DNA of 44,158 nt from Thermoleophilaceae bacterium (GTDB lineage Bacteria > Actinomycetota > Thermoleophilia > Solirubrobacterales > Thermoleophilaceae), in contig JACVRW010000010.1 of assembly GCA_014534235.1 (NCBI GenBank), positions 1 to 44,158 of the forward strand. The letters are read 5' to 3'. Both the position numbers and the translations under genes were made by a program. The notes under the pieces were generated by a model. It saw only the letters and a list, made by a program, of their open reading frames with translations. It did not search any database and was not told the origin of the DNA. Positions 15,638 to 23,141 of this stretch are shown in pieces (positions within the stretch are counted from its first letter, which is position 1; each line of letters starts with the position of its first letter).

Positions 15638-17374
15638 GTGGCGGTCGGTGTGCAGGGAACGCTTCTGGATGGTCGATACCGGGTCGTGCGGCACCTCGGC
15701 TCGGGCGGGATGGCGTCGGTCCTGCTGTGCGAGGACACCCGGCTGGATCGGCTCGTGGCCGTCAAGCGCCTCCACGCCGACCAGCCGGAGGACGTCCGCC
15801 GCCGCTTTCTGCGCGAGGCCAAGCTCGGCGCGTCTCTGAACCACCCGAACCTCGTCTCCGTGTTCGACACGGCAACCGACGAGGACAGCGTCCTGATCGT
15901 CATGGAGTACGTCGACGGCGAGGCGCTCTCCCGGACCCTGCGGCGTGGTCTGCTGCCACCGGCTCGCGTCGCGCGGATCGCGTCCGAGCTGGGCAGCGCG
16001 CTCCACCACGCGCACGATCACGGCGTGGTGCACCGCGACGTCAAGCCCGGCAACGTCCTGCTCAGAGACGACGGCGTGACGAAGCTGGTGGACCTCGGCA
16101 TCGCCACCGCTGCGCACCACACGCAGATCACCCGCACCGGCGTCGTGCTGGGCACGGCCGCCTACATGGCGCCGGAGCAGCTCGAGGGTCGGGAGATCGG
16201 GCCTCCCGCGGACATCTACTCGCTCGCCGCCGTCTGCTTCGAGGCCCTGACTGGGGTCCGTGCGCGGGAGGGCCGGACGCCGATGGAGCTCGCCAGGCGA
16301 ATCTCGACCGAGCCGCCGCTCGACCTGCGGGACCGCTGGCCGGACGCCCCGGCCGCCGCCGCCGAGCTCCTGAAGCGGGCGATGGCCGAAGATCCGCGGG
16401 AGCGGCCGCGGACCGCCGGCGAGCTCGGCCAGGGGCTGCGCCGAGCGCTCCGCGAGGTCGAGGAGGGAGCGCCGACCGCGGTCATGCGCCGGCCGACGGG
16501 GCCCGCGGGGTCCGCCGCGGCGGGGCGATTCGAGGCCCGACGGCGTCCGCCTGCGTCCCGCGCGGCTCGGGCGGCACCGCCGCCGACCTCGGAGCGCCGC
16601 CCGGCGTCCCGCGTGGGTCCGGGGCCGCCGCCGACCTCGGAGCGCGGCCGAGCGTCCCGTGTGGCTGCGGTCCCGCCGCCGACCTCGCCCGCGGCGCAGG
16701 CCGGCCCGACCGCCGCCTCGCGGGGCGGCGCCCCGTCGCGGACCTCGACCGCCCGCCGTATCGGCCGCTCGCGGGTGGTGGCGCTGGCGGTGGTGGCGGC
16801 GCTCGTGCTCCTTGCCGCTGCCACGATCGTCGTCGCGCTCCGCTCCGGTGGTGGGGACGAGCGCCCCGCGGCGGACCGCGCCGGCCTGCGAGACGAGCGC
16901 CAGGGGGCCACGAAGCAGAAGCGGGAGCAGCGTCAGAGGCAGCGCAATCGCAGGCAGCGGGCGCAGGCGCAGGCGCCTCCCGCGCCGGCGGAGGAGCCCG
17001 CGGCGCCACCCGAGGCGCCGCCGGCCGAGGAACCGCCGGCCTCGGCGCCCCCCGAGGAGCCGGCGCCGCAGGAGCAGCCCGCCGCCTCGGGTCCGGCCGA
17101 GGGCGCGCGCCTCAACGAGCAGGGCTTCCAGCTGATGAACCAGGGTCGCTACGACGAGGCGATTCCGATCCTCCAGCAGGCCGTGGACTCGTTCCCGGCC
17201 GGCACGAGTGACCTGACCTACGCGTACGCGCTCTTCAACCTTGGCCGGTCGCTGCGCCTTGCCGGACGGCCAGACGAGGCCATTCCCATCCTCGAGCAGC
17301 GACTCCAGATTCCAAACCAGACGGGCGTCGTGCGGCGCGAGCTCGAGCTCGCTCGCGAGGCCGCCGGTCGGTGA
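15638..17374 (+). CDS. Membrane Ser/Thr protein kinase with TPR tail
   Basis: A 578-residue Hanks-type kinase starting with GTG. The kinase domain covers residues 13-275: glycine loop GSGGMA (21-26), K43, HRDVKPGN (132-139), and D152 in VDLG, where DFG is usual. The loop ends [11 protein letters not shown] Pro/Arg linker (285-365) contains three tandem repeats of the PPPTSER type. One membrane helix spans about 372-394, followed by a basic coil ([20 protein letters not shown]), a Pro/Glu-rich stretch and two TPR units ([40 protein letters not shown]). The TPRs would sit outside the membrane and may sense a peptide or protein ligand, unlike the PASTA domains of PknB. No phosphatase gene is adjacent. 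Confidence 0.92.
   Translation: MAVGVQGTLLDGRYRVVRHLGSGGMASVLLCEDTRLDRLVAVKRLHADQPEDVRRRFLREAKLGASLNHPNLVSVFDTATDEDSVLIVMEYVDGEALSRTLRRGLLPPARVARIASELGSALHHAHDHGVVHRDVKPGNVLLRDDGVTKLVDLGIATAAHHTQITRTGVVLGTAAYMAPEQLEGREIGPPADIYSLAAVCFEALTGVRAREGRTPMELARRISTEPPLDLRDRWPDAPAAAAELLKRAMAEDPRERPRTAGELGQGLRRALREVEEGAPTAVMRRPTGPAGSAAAGRFEARRRPPASRAARAAPPPTSERRPASRVGPGPPPTSERGRASRVAAVPPPTSPAAQAGPTAASRGGAPSRTSTARRIGRSRVVALAVVAALVLLAAATIVVALRSGGGDERPAADRAGLRDERQGATKQKREQRQRQRNRRQRAQAQAPPAPAEEPAAPPEAPPAEEPPASAPPEEPAPQEQPAASGPAEGARLNEQGFQLMNQGRYDEAIPILQQAVDSFPAGTSDLTYAYALFNLGRSLRLAGRPDEAIPILEQRLQIPNQTGVVRRELELAREAAGR
16553..16697 (+). repeat. Three tandem 48-51-bp repeats in the kinase linker
   Basis: Units beginning GCGTCCCG start at 16553, 16604 and 16652, and each contains CCGCCGCCGACCTCG. 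They encode ASR-x4-6-PPPTSE-type peptides. All units are multiples of three, so copy-number change would lengthen the linker without breaking the frame. Confidence 0.6.
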
Positions 17375-17393
17375 CGGCGGCTTACGCGCGACG

Positions 17394-18320
17394 ATGCGCG
17401 CCCTCGTGGCCCGCCGCTCCGCACCACACGGGCTGGAGCTCGAGGAGGTCGACGCGCCCGCGCCTGCGCTCGACGAGGCGCTCGTCGAGGTAAGGGCGAT
17501 GTCGCTCAACCGCGGCGAGGTCCGCCAGCTGCCGCAGCGGAAGGAGGGGACGATCCCTGGGTGGGACGTCGCCGGCGTCATCCGGCGGGCCGCGGCGGAC
17601 GGGAGCGGACCCGGGGACGGAACTCGCGTGGTCGCGCTGGTGCGGGGAGGCGCGTGGGCCGAAATCGCCGCCGTGCGGACCGGGCGCGTCGCCGCACTGC
17701 CGGAGGGGGTGAGCTTCGAGGCGGCCTCGACGCTGCCGGTAGCGGGTCTCACCGCGGTGCGCGCGCTGGCCGTGGCGGGTCCTCTACTCGGGCGGCGCAT
17801 GCTCGTCACCGGGGCCGCGGGTGGGGTGGGCCGGTTCGCCGTTCAGCTGGCGCATAGGGGCGGGGCTCACGTCACCGGCGTAGTGGGAGCTCCCCACCGC
17901 GCCGAGGGTCTCGCCGAGCTCGGCGCCGACGAGGTGCTCTACGAGCTGACTCCGGACGGCGAGCCGTTCGACGTGATCCTCGAGTCGGTGGGCGGGGCGA
18001 GCCTCGGCGCCGCCATGGCGCGGGTCGCACCGGTCGGAATCGTGGTCGCGTTCGGTAACTCGTCAGGCGAGGCCACCACGTTCGACGTCGGCACCTTCTA
18101 CAGGAAGGGTGGCGCTCAGGTGTACGGGCTGGTCGTGTTCGACGAGCTCGACCGGCACCACTCGCCCGTACGCGACCTGCGATTCCTCGCCGAGGAGATG
18201 GCCGCCGGGCGCCTCGACGCTCACGTCTCCCTTACGGCGAGCTGGCGCGAGGCCGGCTCCGCGCTCGAGGCGCTCATGGAGCGCCGGGTGCGCGGGAAGG
18301 CGGTGCTGACGATCGACTAG
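17394..18320 (+). CDS. Zinc-type alcohol dehydrogenase / quinone oxidoreductase-like protein (MDR)
   Basis: A 308-residue medium-chain dehydrogenase/reductase. The N-terminal GroES-like domain includes [20 protein letters not shown] and GWDVAGVI. The NADPH-binding fold has [20 protein letters not shown], then [20 protein letters not shown] and [17 protein letters not shown]. The structural and catalytic zinc cysteines are absent, so it belongs with the quinone oxidoreductase (QOR/zeta-crystallin) type. It likely reduces a quinone or an alpha,beta-unsaturated carbonyl. The ATG at 17394 is chosen because the family N-terminus [13 protein letters not shown] starts there. It ends 4 bases inside the convergent TetR gene. 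Confidence 0.88.
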   Translation: MRALVARRSAPHGLELEEVDAPAPALDEALVEVRAMSLNRGEVRQLPQRKEGTIPGWDVAGVIRRAAADGSGPGDGTRVVALVRGGAWAEIAAVRTGRVAALPEGVSFEAASTLPVAGLTAVRALAVAGPLLGRRMLVTGAAGGVGRFAVQLAHRGGAHVTGVVGAPHRAEGLAELGADEVLYELTPDGEPFDVILESVGGASLGAAMARVAPVGIVVAFGNSSGEATTFDVGTFYRKGGAQVYGLVVFDELDRHHSPVRDLRFLAEEMAAGRLDAHVSLTASWREAGSALEALMERRVRGKAVLTID

Positions 18321-19012
18321 CCGTTCACCGGGCTAGAACCGGCGGCGGTCGCGGACTCGGCCGCCATTTCAGGTCCCGCGAGCAGCGCGACTTCGAGGTG
18401 GAGCAGGACCGGCTCGAGCTCCGGCAGCTCGTGCGCGCCCGCTGCGCGGATCCGTCGCACGACCAGGTCGTCCACCGCTGCGACGAGCGCCTGGAAGATC
18501 TCGGCCGGGAGCCGAGGCAGACTCGGGATCTCGGCCCGGGCCTCGTCCTGGAGCTCGCGGATGAGGTCCGCCCACCGATCCCGCAGGCGCTCGCGGCACT
18601 CCGCCGCTCGCGGTCCGGCCGCGGCCACCTCGATCAGGAAGGCACGGGCCAGGGCGGGGTCGCCCGCGAGCCAGCGGAGGTATGCGCGGATCCCCGCCCG
18701 CGTGCGCTCGAGCCAGCCGTCGGGGCCGGACTGGGCGGCTCGGACTCGCTCGAGCAGCTCCTCGCTCGCCGCCTCGTAGGCGGCGATGAAGCAATCCTCC
18801 TTGTCGCGGAAGTGCTCGTAGAAGGTCATCTTCGATACCCCCGCGCGGCGCACGATCTCGTCGATCGTCGCCCCGGCGTAGCCCTTGTCGGCGACGGCCC
18901 GGCCGACGGCCTCGAGCAGCCTTCCGCGCTGGGACGCCGCCACGAGCTCGGGATCGAGCCCGTGCGAGCCACGCGGCAGGCGGCGGGGGATGCGCGATGT
19001 GTCGGCGCACAT
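18317..19012 (-). CDS. TetR/AcrR family transcriptional regulator
   Basis: A 231-residue regulator. The DNA-binding domain is at residues 28-80 ([20 protein letters not shown], then [30 protein letters not shown]). The C-terminal ligand domain is helical and includes [20 protein letters not shown] and [19 protein letters not shown], typical of regulators binding acyl-CoA or other hydrophobic ligands. It is divergent from the acyl-CoA dehydrogenase pair, and a perfect TetR-type palindrome sits between the two starts. It therefore most likely represses both itself and the dehydrogenases and is released by an acyl-CoA. Confidence 0.92.
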   Translation of the reverse strand: MCADTSRIPRRLPRGSHGLDPELVAASQRGRLLEAVGRAVADKGYAGATIDEIVRRAGVSKMTFYEHFRDKEDCFIAAYEAASEELLERVRAAQSGPDGWLERTRAGIRAYLRWLAGDPALARAFLIEVAAAGPRAAECRERLRDRWADLIRELQDEARAEIPSLPRLPAEIFQALVAAVDDLVVRRIRAAGAHELPELEPVLLHLEVALLAGPEMAAESATAAGSSPVNG

Positions 19013-19014
19013 TG

Positions 19015-19030
19015 TGTACCGGCTGGTACA
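19015..19030. promoter_or_regulatory. Operator between tetR and the acyl-CoA dehydrogenase genes
   Basis: TGTACCGGCTGGTACA has perfect 6-bp arms with a 4-base centre. It begins 3 bases upstream of the TetR start codon and ends 11 bases before the dehydrogenase ATG at 19042. In this short 29-base divergent gap a bound dimer would block both genes. Its sequence differs from the TTGACYGGTCAGTCAA sites. Confidence 0.7.
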
Positions 19031-19041
19031 TTACACCGCTC

Positions 19042-20178
19042 ATGGACCTGACCCTCTCGCCGTCCGAACGCGAGTTCCGGGACCGGCTCCGGGCCTGGCT
19101 CGCGGGGAACAACCCCGGACCGGATCCGCCCGGCGACGACGCCGCGTTCGAGCACCGCCGGGACTGGCAGCGGAAGCTCTTCGACGCGGGCTACGCCGGC
19201 TTCGCCTGGCCGAAGGAGTACGGCGGCCAGGGCGCCACGCTCGTCGAGCAGGCGATCTTCGGCGAGGAGATGGCGCGCGCCAAGGCGCCACAGCCGGTGA
19301 ACATCCTGGGCCTCGTGATGGGCGGCCCGGTCGTGATCCACCACGGCACCGAGGAGCAGAAGGAACGCTGGCTCCGGCCGATCCTCACCGCCGACGAGAT
19401 CTGGTGCCAGGGCTTCTCTGAGCCGGAATCGGGCTCCGACCTCGCGTCCCTGAAGACGAGGGCGATCAAGTCGAACGGCGAGTGGCTCGTGACCGGCCAG
19501 AAGGTGTGGACCACCTATGCCCGCAGGTCGAAGTGGTGCATGCTCGTGGCCAGGACCGATCCCGACGCGCCCAAGCACCAGGGCCTCACCTACTTCATCA
19601 TGGACATGGAGCAGGACGCGGTGCAGGTGCGTCCGCTAGCCCAGATCACGGGCGAGCCCGAGTTCAACGAGCTCTTCATGGAGGAGGCGCGCATCCCAGA
19701 CGAGAACGTCGTCGGCGGGGTGGGGAACGGTTGGGGGGTCGCGATCACCACCCTCATGAACGAGCGCGCCGGGCTCGGCGCCGCCTCGGCGGCCGGCGTG
19801 CGGATCGCCCTCGGCGAGCTGCGCGAGCTCGCCGACGAGCGCGGCGTCGCCGACGATCCCGTGGTGCGCCAGAGGATCGGCCAGCTCACGATCGAGGTCG
19901 AGCTCCTGCGCCTCAACGCGTGGCGCGGCCTAAGCGCGATCATGAAGCGAGGCGTGCCGGGGCCGGAGGGGTCGCTGCCGAAATGGCAGTGGTCGGAGGT
20001 AAACCAGGCGCTCACCGAGCTCGCGATCGACATCCTCGGCGAGGACGGCGCGGCGTGGGATTCACCGTGGGCGTACCGCTTCCTGCGCGCGCGCGCAAAC
20101 TCCATCGAGGGCGGAACCACCGAGATCCTCAAGAACATCGTCGCCGAGCGGGTACTCGGGCTGCCGAAGCTGCGGTAG
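19042..20178 (+). CDS. Acyl-CoA dehydrogenase, FadE26-like subunit
   Basis: A 378-residue acyl-CoA dehydrogenase. The N-terminal helical domain includes LSPSEREFRDRLRAWLAGNN and FAWPKEYGGQGATLVEQAIF. The FAD-binding middle region has WCQGFSEPESGSDLASLKTR and GQKVWTTYARRS. The C-terminal helices have RFLRARANSIEGGTTEILKN. The ATG at 19042 fits the family start MDLTLSPSE. It is followed after 9 bases by a second, different dehydrogenase of 339 residues. In actinobacteria such long/short adjacent pairs form alpha2-beta2 enzymes, as with the mycobacterial FadE26-FadE27 type of sterol side-chain degradation. The same arrangement here is an inference. Confidence 0.92.
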   Translation: MDLTLSPSEREFRDRLRAWLAGNNPGPDPPGDDAAFEHRRDWQRKLFDAGYAGFAWPKEYGGQGATLVEQAIFGEEMARAKAPQPVNILGLVMGGPVVIHHGTEEQKERWLRPILTADEIWCQGFSEPESGSDLASLKTRAIKSNGEWLVTGQKVWTTYARRSKWCMLVARTDPDAPKHQGLTYFIMDMEQDAVQVRPLAQITGEPEFNELFMEEARIPDENVVGGVGNGWGVAITTLMNERAGLGAASAAGVRIALGELRELADERGVADDPVVRQRIGQLTIEVELLRLNAWRGLSAIMKRGVPGPEGSLPKWQWSEVNQALTELAIDILGEDGAAWDSPWAYRFLRARANSIEGGTTEILKNIVAERVLGLPKLR

Positions 20179-20187
20179 GAGGCGGGC

Positions 20188-21207
20188 GTGAACTTCGACT
20201 TCACAGACGACCAGCACGCGATCAAGCGGACCGCGAAGGACTTCCTCGCCGATCGCTTCACCCTCGAGCGGGTGCGCGAGCTCGCCGAGTCGCGCGAGTA
20301 CGACGACGCGGCCTGGCGCGAGATGTGCGAGCTGGGCTGGGCCGGCATCTTCGCCAGCGAGCGGTACGGCGGCCAGGGGCTCGGGATGGTCGAGCTCGTC
20401 ATCCTCATGGAGGAGCTGGGCTACGCGCTGGCGCCCGTGCCTTTCCTCTCGAACGCTGCGGCCGGGCTCGCGCTCCAGTTCGCGGGGACGCCGGAGCAGC
20501 GCGAGCGGTGGCTGCCCGGCATCGCCTCCGGCGGGGCGCGCGGGACGGTGGGCCTCGTCGGAGGCGGCGAGGCACGACTCGTGCCGGACGCCGAGAGCGC
20601 CGAGGTGATCGTGATCTTCACGGGCGTCGGGGGGTTCGTGGTGGAGCGCTCGGGCGCCGACGTCGAGCCGATCGAGACGATCGATCTCACGCGCCGGTTC
20701 GCGCGCGTCCGCGCCGACGGCGGCGACCCTCTGGTGGGCGACGGTGGCGACGCGCCATACCGGATCGCCACGGCGGTGGCGGCCGAGCTGACGGGCGTAG
20801 GCCAGCGGGGGATGGAGATGGCGGTGCAGTACGCGCGCGAGCGAAAGCAGTTCGGACGCCCGATCGGGGCCTATCAGGCGGTCTCCCACCGCTGCGCGCA
20901 GATGCTGCTCGAGGTCGAGGGCGCCCGCTCGGCGTCGTACTACGCCGGCTGGTGCGCGGACGCCGAGCCCGAGACGCTGCCGCTAGCCGCCTCGATGGCG
21001 AAGGCGTACGCGTCCGACGCCGGCTGGCGCGTGACCGCGTCGTCGCTCCAGGTCCACGGCGGGATCGGGTTCACCTGGGAGCACGACCTCCACTTCTTCC
21101 TGAAGCGGGCGAAGGTCGACGGGATGCTGTACGGGTCCGCGGGTGAGCTCCGCGACGACGTCGCGGCGCTGTCGGGCGTCGAGGCCGTAGCACCGGCGCC
21201 GGCCTGA
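20188..21207 (+). CDS. Acyl-CoA dehydrogenase, FadE27-like subunit
   Basis: A 339-residue acyl-CoA dehydrogenase family protein starting with GTG, shorter than the classical 380. N-terminal helices open MNFDFTDDQHAIKRTAKDFL. The C-terminal half has ARERKQFGRPIGAYQAVSHR and LQVHGGIGFTWEHDLHFFLK, a signature of the short partner subunits in heterotetrameric dehydrogenases. The middle beta-domain is weakly conserved, and the usual FAD-contacting T-E-x-x-x-G-S-D block is missing, which also fits a partner subunit. It forms an operon with the upstream dehydrogenase, under the palindrome at 19015. Its stop codon lies within a terminator-like hairpin. Confidence 0.9.
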   Translation: MNFDFTDDQHAIKRTAKDFLADRFTLERVRELAESREYDDAAWREMCELGWAGIFASERYGGQGLGMVELVILMEELGYALAPVPFLSNAAAGLALQFAGTPEQRERWLPGIASGGARGTVGLVGGGEARLVPDAESAEVIVIFTGVGGFVVERSGADVEPIETIDLTRRFARVRADGGDPLVGDGGDAPYRIATAVAAELTGVGQRGMEMAVQYARERKQFGRPIGAYQAVSHRCAQMLLEVEGARSASYYAGWCADAEPETLPLAASMAKAYASDAGWRVTASSLQVHGGIGFTWEHDLHFFLKRAKVDGMLYGSAGELRDDVAALSGVEAVAPAPA

Positions 21208-21219
21208 GCTGGGCTCAGG
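21203..21219. terminator. Bidirectional hairpin carrying both stop codons
   Basis: CCTGAGC and GCTCAGG pair perfectly around TGG. The left arm contains the TGA of the plus-strand dehydrogenase and the right arm the TCA (stop) of the minus-strand gene, so one short hairpin closes both convergent genes. Confidence 0.5.
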
Positions 21220-21706
21220 TGGCGGTGCGCTTGCCGGTGATCGCCGCGAGCGGCGACAGCACGCCGTAGCGCTCGGGCTCCGGCGCGGGCTCCGTGTGCA
21301 CCGGCGGCCGCGGCTCCGCGGCGACGACGTGCTCCACCGGCACGCCGGTGAGCTTCTCCACGCGGTGGGGGAGGTCCACCGCCAGCCAGCGCGAGGCGCC
21401 CGTGGGGAGCGTGGAGATCACGATGTCGTCGAACCGGCGCGGGTCCCAGATGTCGTGGACCGCGATCACGGGATCGGCGTCGCCGATCACGCCCTCGACC
21501 TCGAGCCCCTCCGTACGCATCCGCTCGAGGGCGGCGTCCAGGCGGGCCTGCGCGGCCTCGCGGCCCTCCTTGCCCCCGCCGGTGGCCGGCACGAGCAGCA
21601 TGAAGGAGCACTGACCTCGCTCCGAGCGCCGCTTGAGCGCTGCGAGAAGCTCATCCGAGGTGGCGGTGACGTTGGCGACCACCAACACGCTGAACTTCCA
21701 GGCCAT
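21215..21706 (-). CDS. UspA-like small protein
   Basis: About 163 residues from the ATG at 21706, which has a strong GAGGAGGTCC ribosome binding site. It starts MAWKFSVLVVANVTATSDEL with an alternating beta strand and helix, then CSFMLLVPATGGGKEGREAA, VEGVIGDADPVIAVHDIWDP and FDDIVISTLPTGASRWLAVD. The alpha/beta order, the GD-x-DP and IVIST-x-P blocks, and the C-terminal PHRVEKLTGVPVEHVV fit a universal-stress-protein-like (Rossmann-type) fold. The ATP-binding G-x2-G-x9-G-S motif of UspA is not clear. The role is unknown; a nucleotide-binding stress protein is a guess. The frame stays open to 21766, but that has no better start. Confidence 0.7.
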   Translation of the reverse strand: MAWKFSVLVVANVTATSDELLAALKRRSERGQCSFMLLVPATGGGKEGREAAQARLDAALERMRTEGLEVEGVIGDADPVIAVHDIWDPRRFDDIVISTLPTGASRWLAVDLPHRVEKLTGVPVEHVVAAEPRPPVHTEPAPEPERYGVLSPLAAITGKRTAT

Positions 21707-21762
21707 CCCGCGGACCTCCTCGTCGTGACTAGTGGCACGAGAATACCGCGCTTCGCGGGCGG

Positions 21763-22032
21763 TCACTCCGGACCGCGATAGCTCGGCAGCCCGTGCTCAT
21801 GCGACTGGATCGGCCCGCGCCGCTCGGAGCCGATGGCGATCTGGTCGAGCCGCCGGACTTCGCGCTCTCCCTCGACCCGCGCCGGGTGGTCCGCCGGAAG
21901 GTCCGCGATCAGGTTCCGTATGCGGTTGCGGAGCTGAAGGGCGAAGTGCGGCGTCGACGCGCCCATGAGCTGGCGGACGTCCTCGACGGTGGGCTCGCGG
22001 CTCGCGCGGTCGGGGCGCTCGTACTCGCTCAC
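21763..22032 (-). CDS. Small hypothetical protein
   Basis: An 89-residue protein: MSEYERPDRASREPTVEDVR, then LMGASTPHFALQLRNRIRNL, IADLPADHPARVEGEREV and a short tail. It is charged and mainly helical, with no membrane helix. The composition is not like a random frame (clear hydrophobic heptads around FALQLRNRIRNLIADL). It lies 57 bases upstream of the UspA-like gene on the same strand, so the two are probably co-transcribed. No family is recognised. Confidence 0.6.
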   Translation of the reverse strand: MSEYERPDRASREPTVEDVRQLMGASTPHFALQLRNRIRNLIADLPADHPARVEGEREVRRLDQIAIGSERRGPIQSHEHGLPSYRGPE

Positions 22033-22080
22033 GGCTCGAACGCTAGCGGCCCGGCTCCACGCCCCGGCCGCGGCGACGCC

Positions 22081-22548
22081 TCAGCCGTGACCCCCCATCC
22101 CACGGTCATATGCCGCGAGCTCGCGGTCGAGGCGCTCCTCGTCGGCGGCGTCGGGTCGGCGAGGAGCCGCAGCCGGGCGACCTGGGCGACGCCAGCGGCG
22201 GACGGCGAAGAAGACCGCCACCGAGCCGAGGAGCGCGACGAAGATCGGGACGAGGTACGCGGCCAGGCTGAAGCCCTCGTCCTCGGGCAGGGCGAGCACG
22301 GCCGGTCCGAAGCGGTCGACGAGCGCCTGCTTGATCTGCTCCTTCGTGCGGCCCCGCGCTATCTCCCGCCGGATGAACGCCCGCTGGCGCTCGGCGACGG
22401 GGGCGTTCGAGAGGTTGAGGGCCGTGCCGCACTCGAGGCACATCACCTCGTCCTCGATGTCGGGGAGCGACGCCCGCGGCGGGGCGGCCACCGCGGCGCC
22501 CACCGGCACGAGCGCTAGGAGCGCGAGGACCGCGCACAGCCGGCTCAC
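22081..22548 (-). CDS. ccmH: Cytochrome c biogenesis protein CcmH
   Basis: A 155-residue protein. It has a signal peptide (VSRLCAVLALLALVPVGAAVA), then the CcmH domain with the thiol pair in MCLECGTALNLSNAPVAERQ, followed by IARGRTKEQIKQALVDRFGP, which is typical of the three-helix fold. A membrane anchor lies at about 102-122 (LAAYLVPIFVALLGSVAVFF), with a basic C-terminal tail. CcmH reduces apocytochrome cysteines before heme attachment. The GTG start overlaps the ccmG stop as GTGA, so the two are coupled. It lies in a set with ccmG, ccmF and the ccmI-like gene; ccmA, ccmB, ccmC and ccmE are not in this window. Confidence 0.88.
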   Translation of the reverse strand: MSRLCAVLALLALVPVGAAVAAPPRASLPDIEDEVMCLECGTALNLSNAPVAERQRAFIRREIARGRTKEQIKQALVDRFGPAVLALPEDEGFSLAAYLVPIFVALLGSVAVFFAVRRWRRPGRPAAAPRRPDAADEERLDRELAAYDRGMGGHG

Positions 22549-23090
22549 AGCGGTCCCCCAAGCAGCGGGGGCAGCGTCCGGGCGAGCCAGCGCGCGTCCA
22601 CGGGACCCCTTCGCACCGCCGCTATACGACCCTTGCGGTCGACTACGAACGTCTCCGGGAACCCGGTCGCGGCAAAGTCCTCCGCGTACTCGCCGTCGCG
22701 GTCGCGGAGGCTCGGAAAGCTCAGGCGGAAGCGACGCACGAGGCGGAGCGCGTCCTCGGGTATGTCCTTGTAGTTCACACCGAGCACCGTCGCCCCACGG
22801 TCCTCGATCCGGCGCTGGGTGCGCTCGAGGAGCGGCAGCTCGTCGATGCACGGGGGACACCAGGAGGCCCAGAAGTTGAGCACCACGACCTTGCCCCGGT
22901 AATCGGCGAGTGAGCCGTCGCCGCCCCCGCCGAGGAGCGGCAGCGTCTCGTCAGGCGCGTCGAGGCGGTCCCCGGTCGCGACCGCGTCCTCGATCGACGT
23001 GTCCGTCTGCTGCGAGGCCACCCCATAGGCGAGAAGCGCGATGAGGGCCGTCGCCGCGGCGATGACCGTGATCGCGATGCCTTTGCGCAC
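22545..23090 (-). CDS. ccmG: Thioredoxin-like protein CcmG/DsbE (TlpA-type)
   Basis: A 181-residue membrane-anchored thiol-disulfide protein. One N-terminal helix (GIAITVIAAATALIALLAYG) is followed by a thioredoxin fold with the active site WASWCPPCIDELPLLERTQR and the TlpA/ResA pattern VVVLNFWASWCPPC. The cis-proline region reads TGFPETFVVDRKGRI. It keeps apocytochrome cysteines reduced on the outer face of the membrane, with CcmH. It is divergent from ccmF across about 51 bases. Confidence 0.9.
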   Translation of the reverse strand: MRKGIAITVIAAATALIALLAYGVASQQTDTSIEDAVATGDRLDAPDETLPLLGGGGDGSLADYRGKVVVLNFWASWCPPCIDELPLLERTQRRIEDRGATVLGVNYKDIPEDALRLVRRFRLSFPSLRDRDGEYAEDFAATGFPETFVVDRKGRIAAVRRGPVDARWLARTLPPLLGGPL

Positions 23091-23141
23091 GAGTTCAAGG
23101 GTAGTCCGAAACCGCCGCGCGACCTTGCGATACTGAGGCGC

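Noticed and set aside
15605-17809. 734-codon minus-strand frame opposite the kinase
   Set aside because: Arg/Gly-rich shadow; the opposite strand encodes a kinase with all catalytic motifs.
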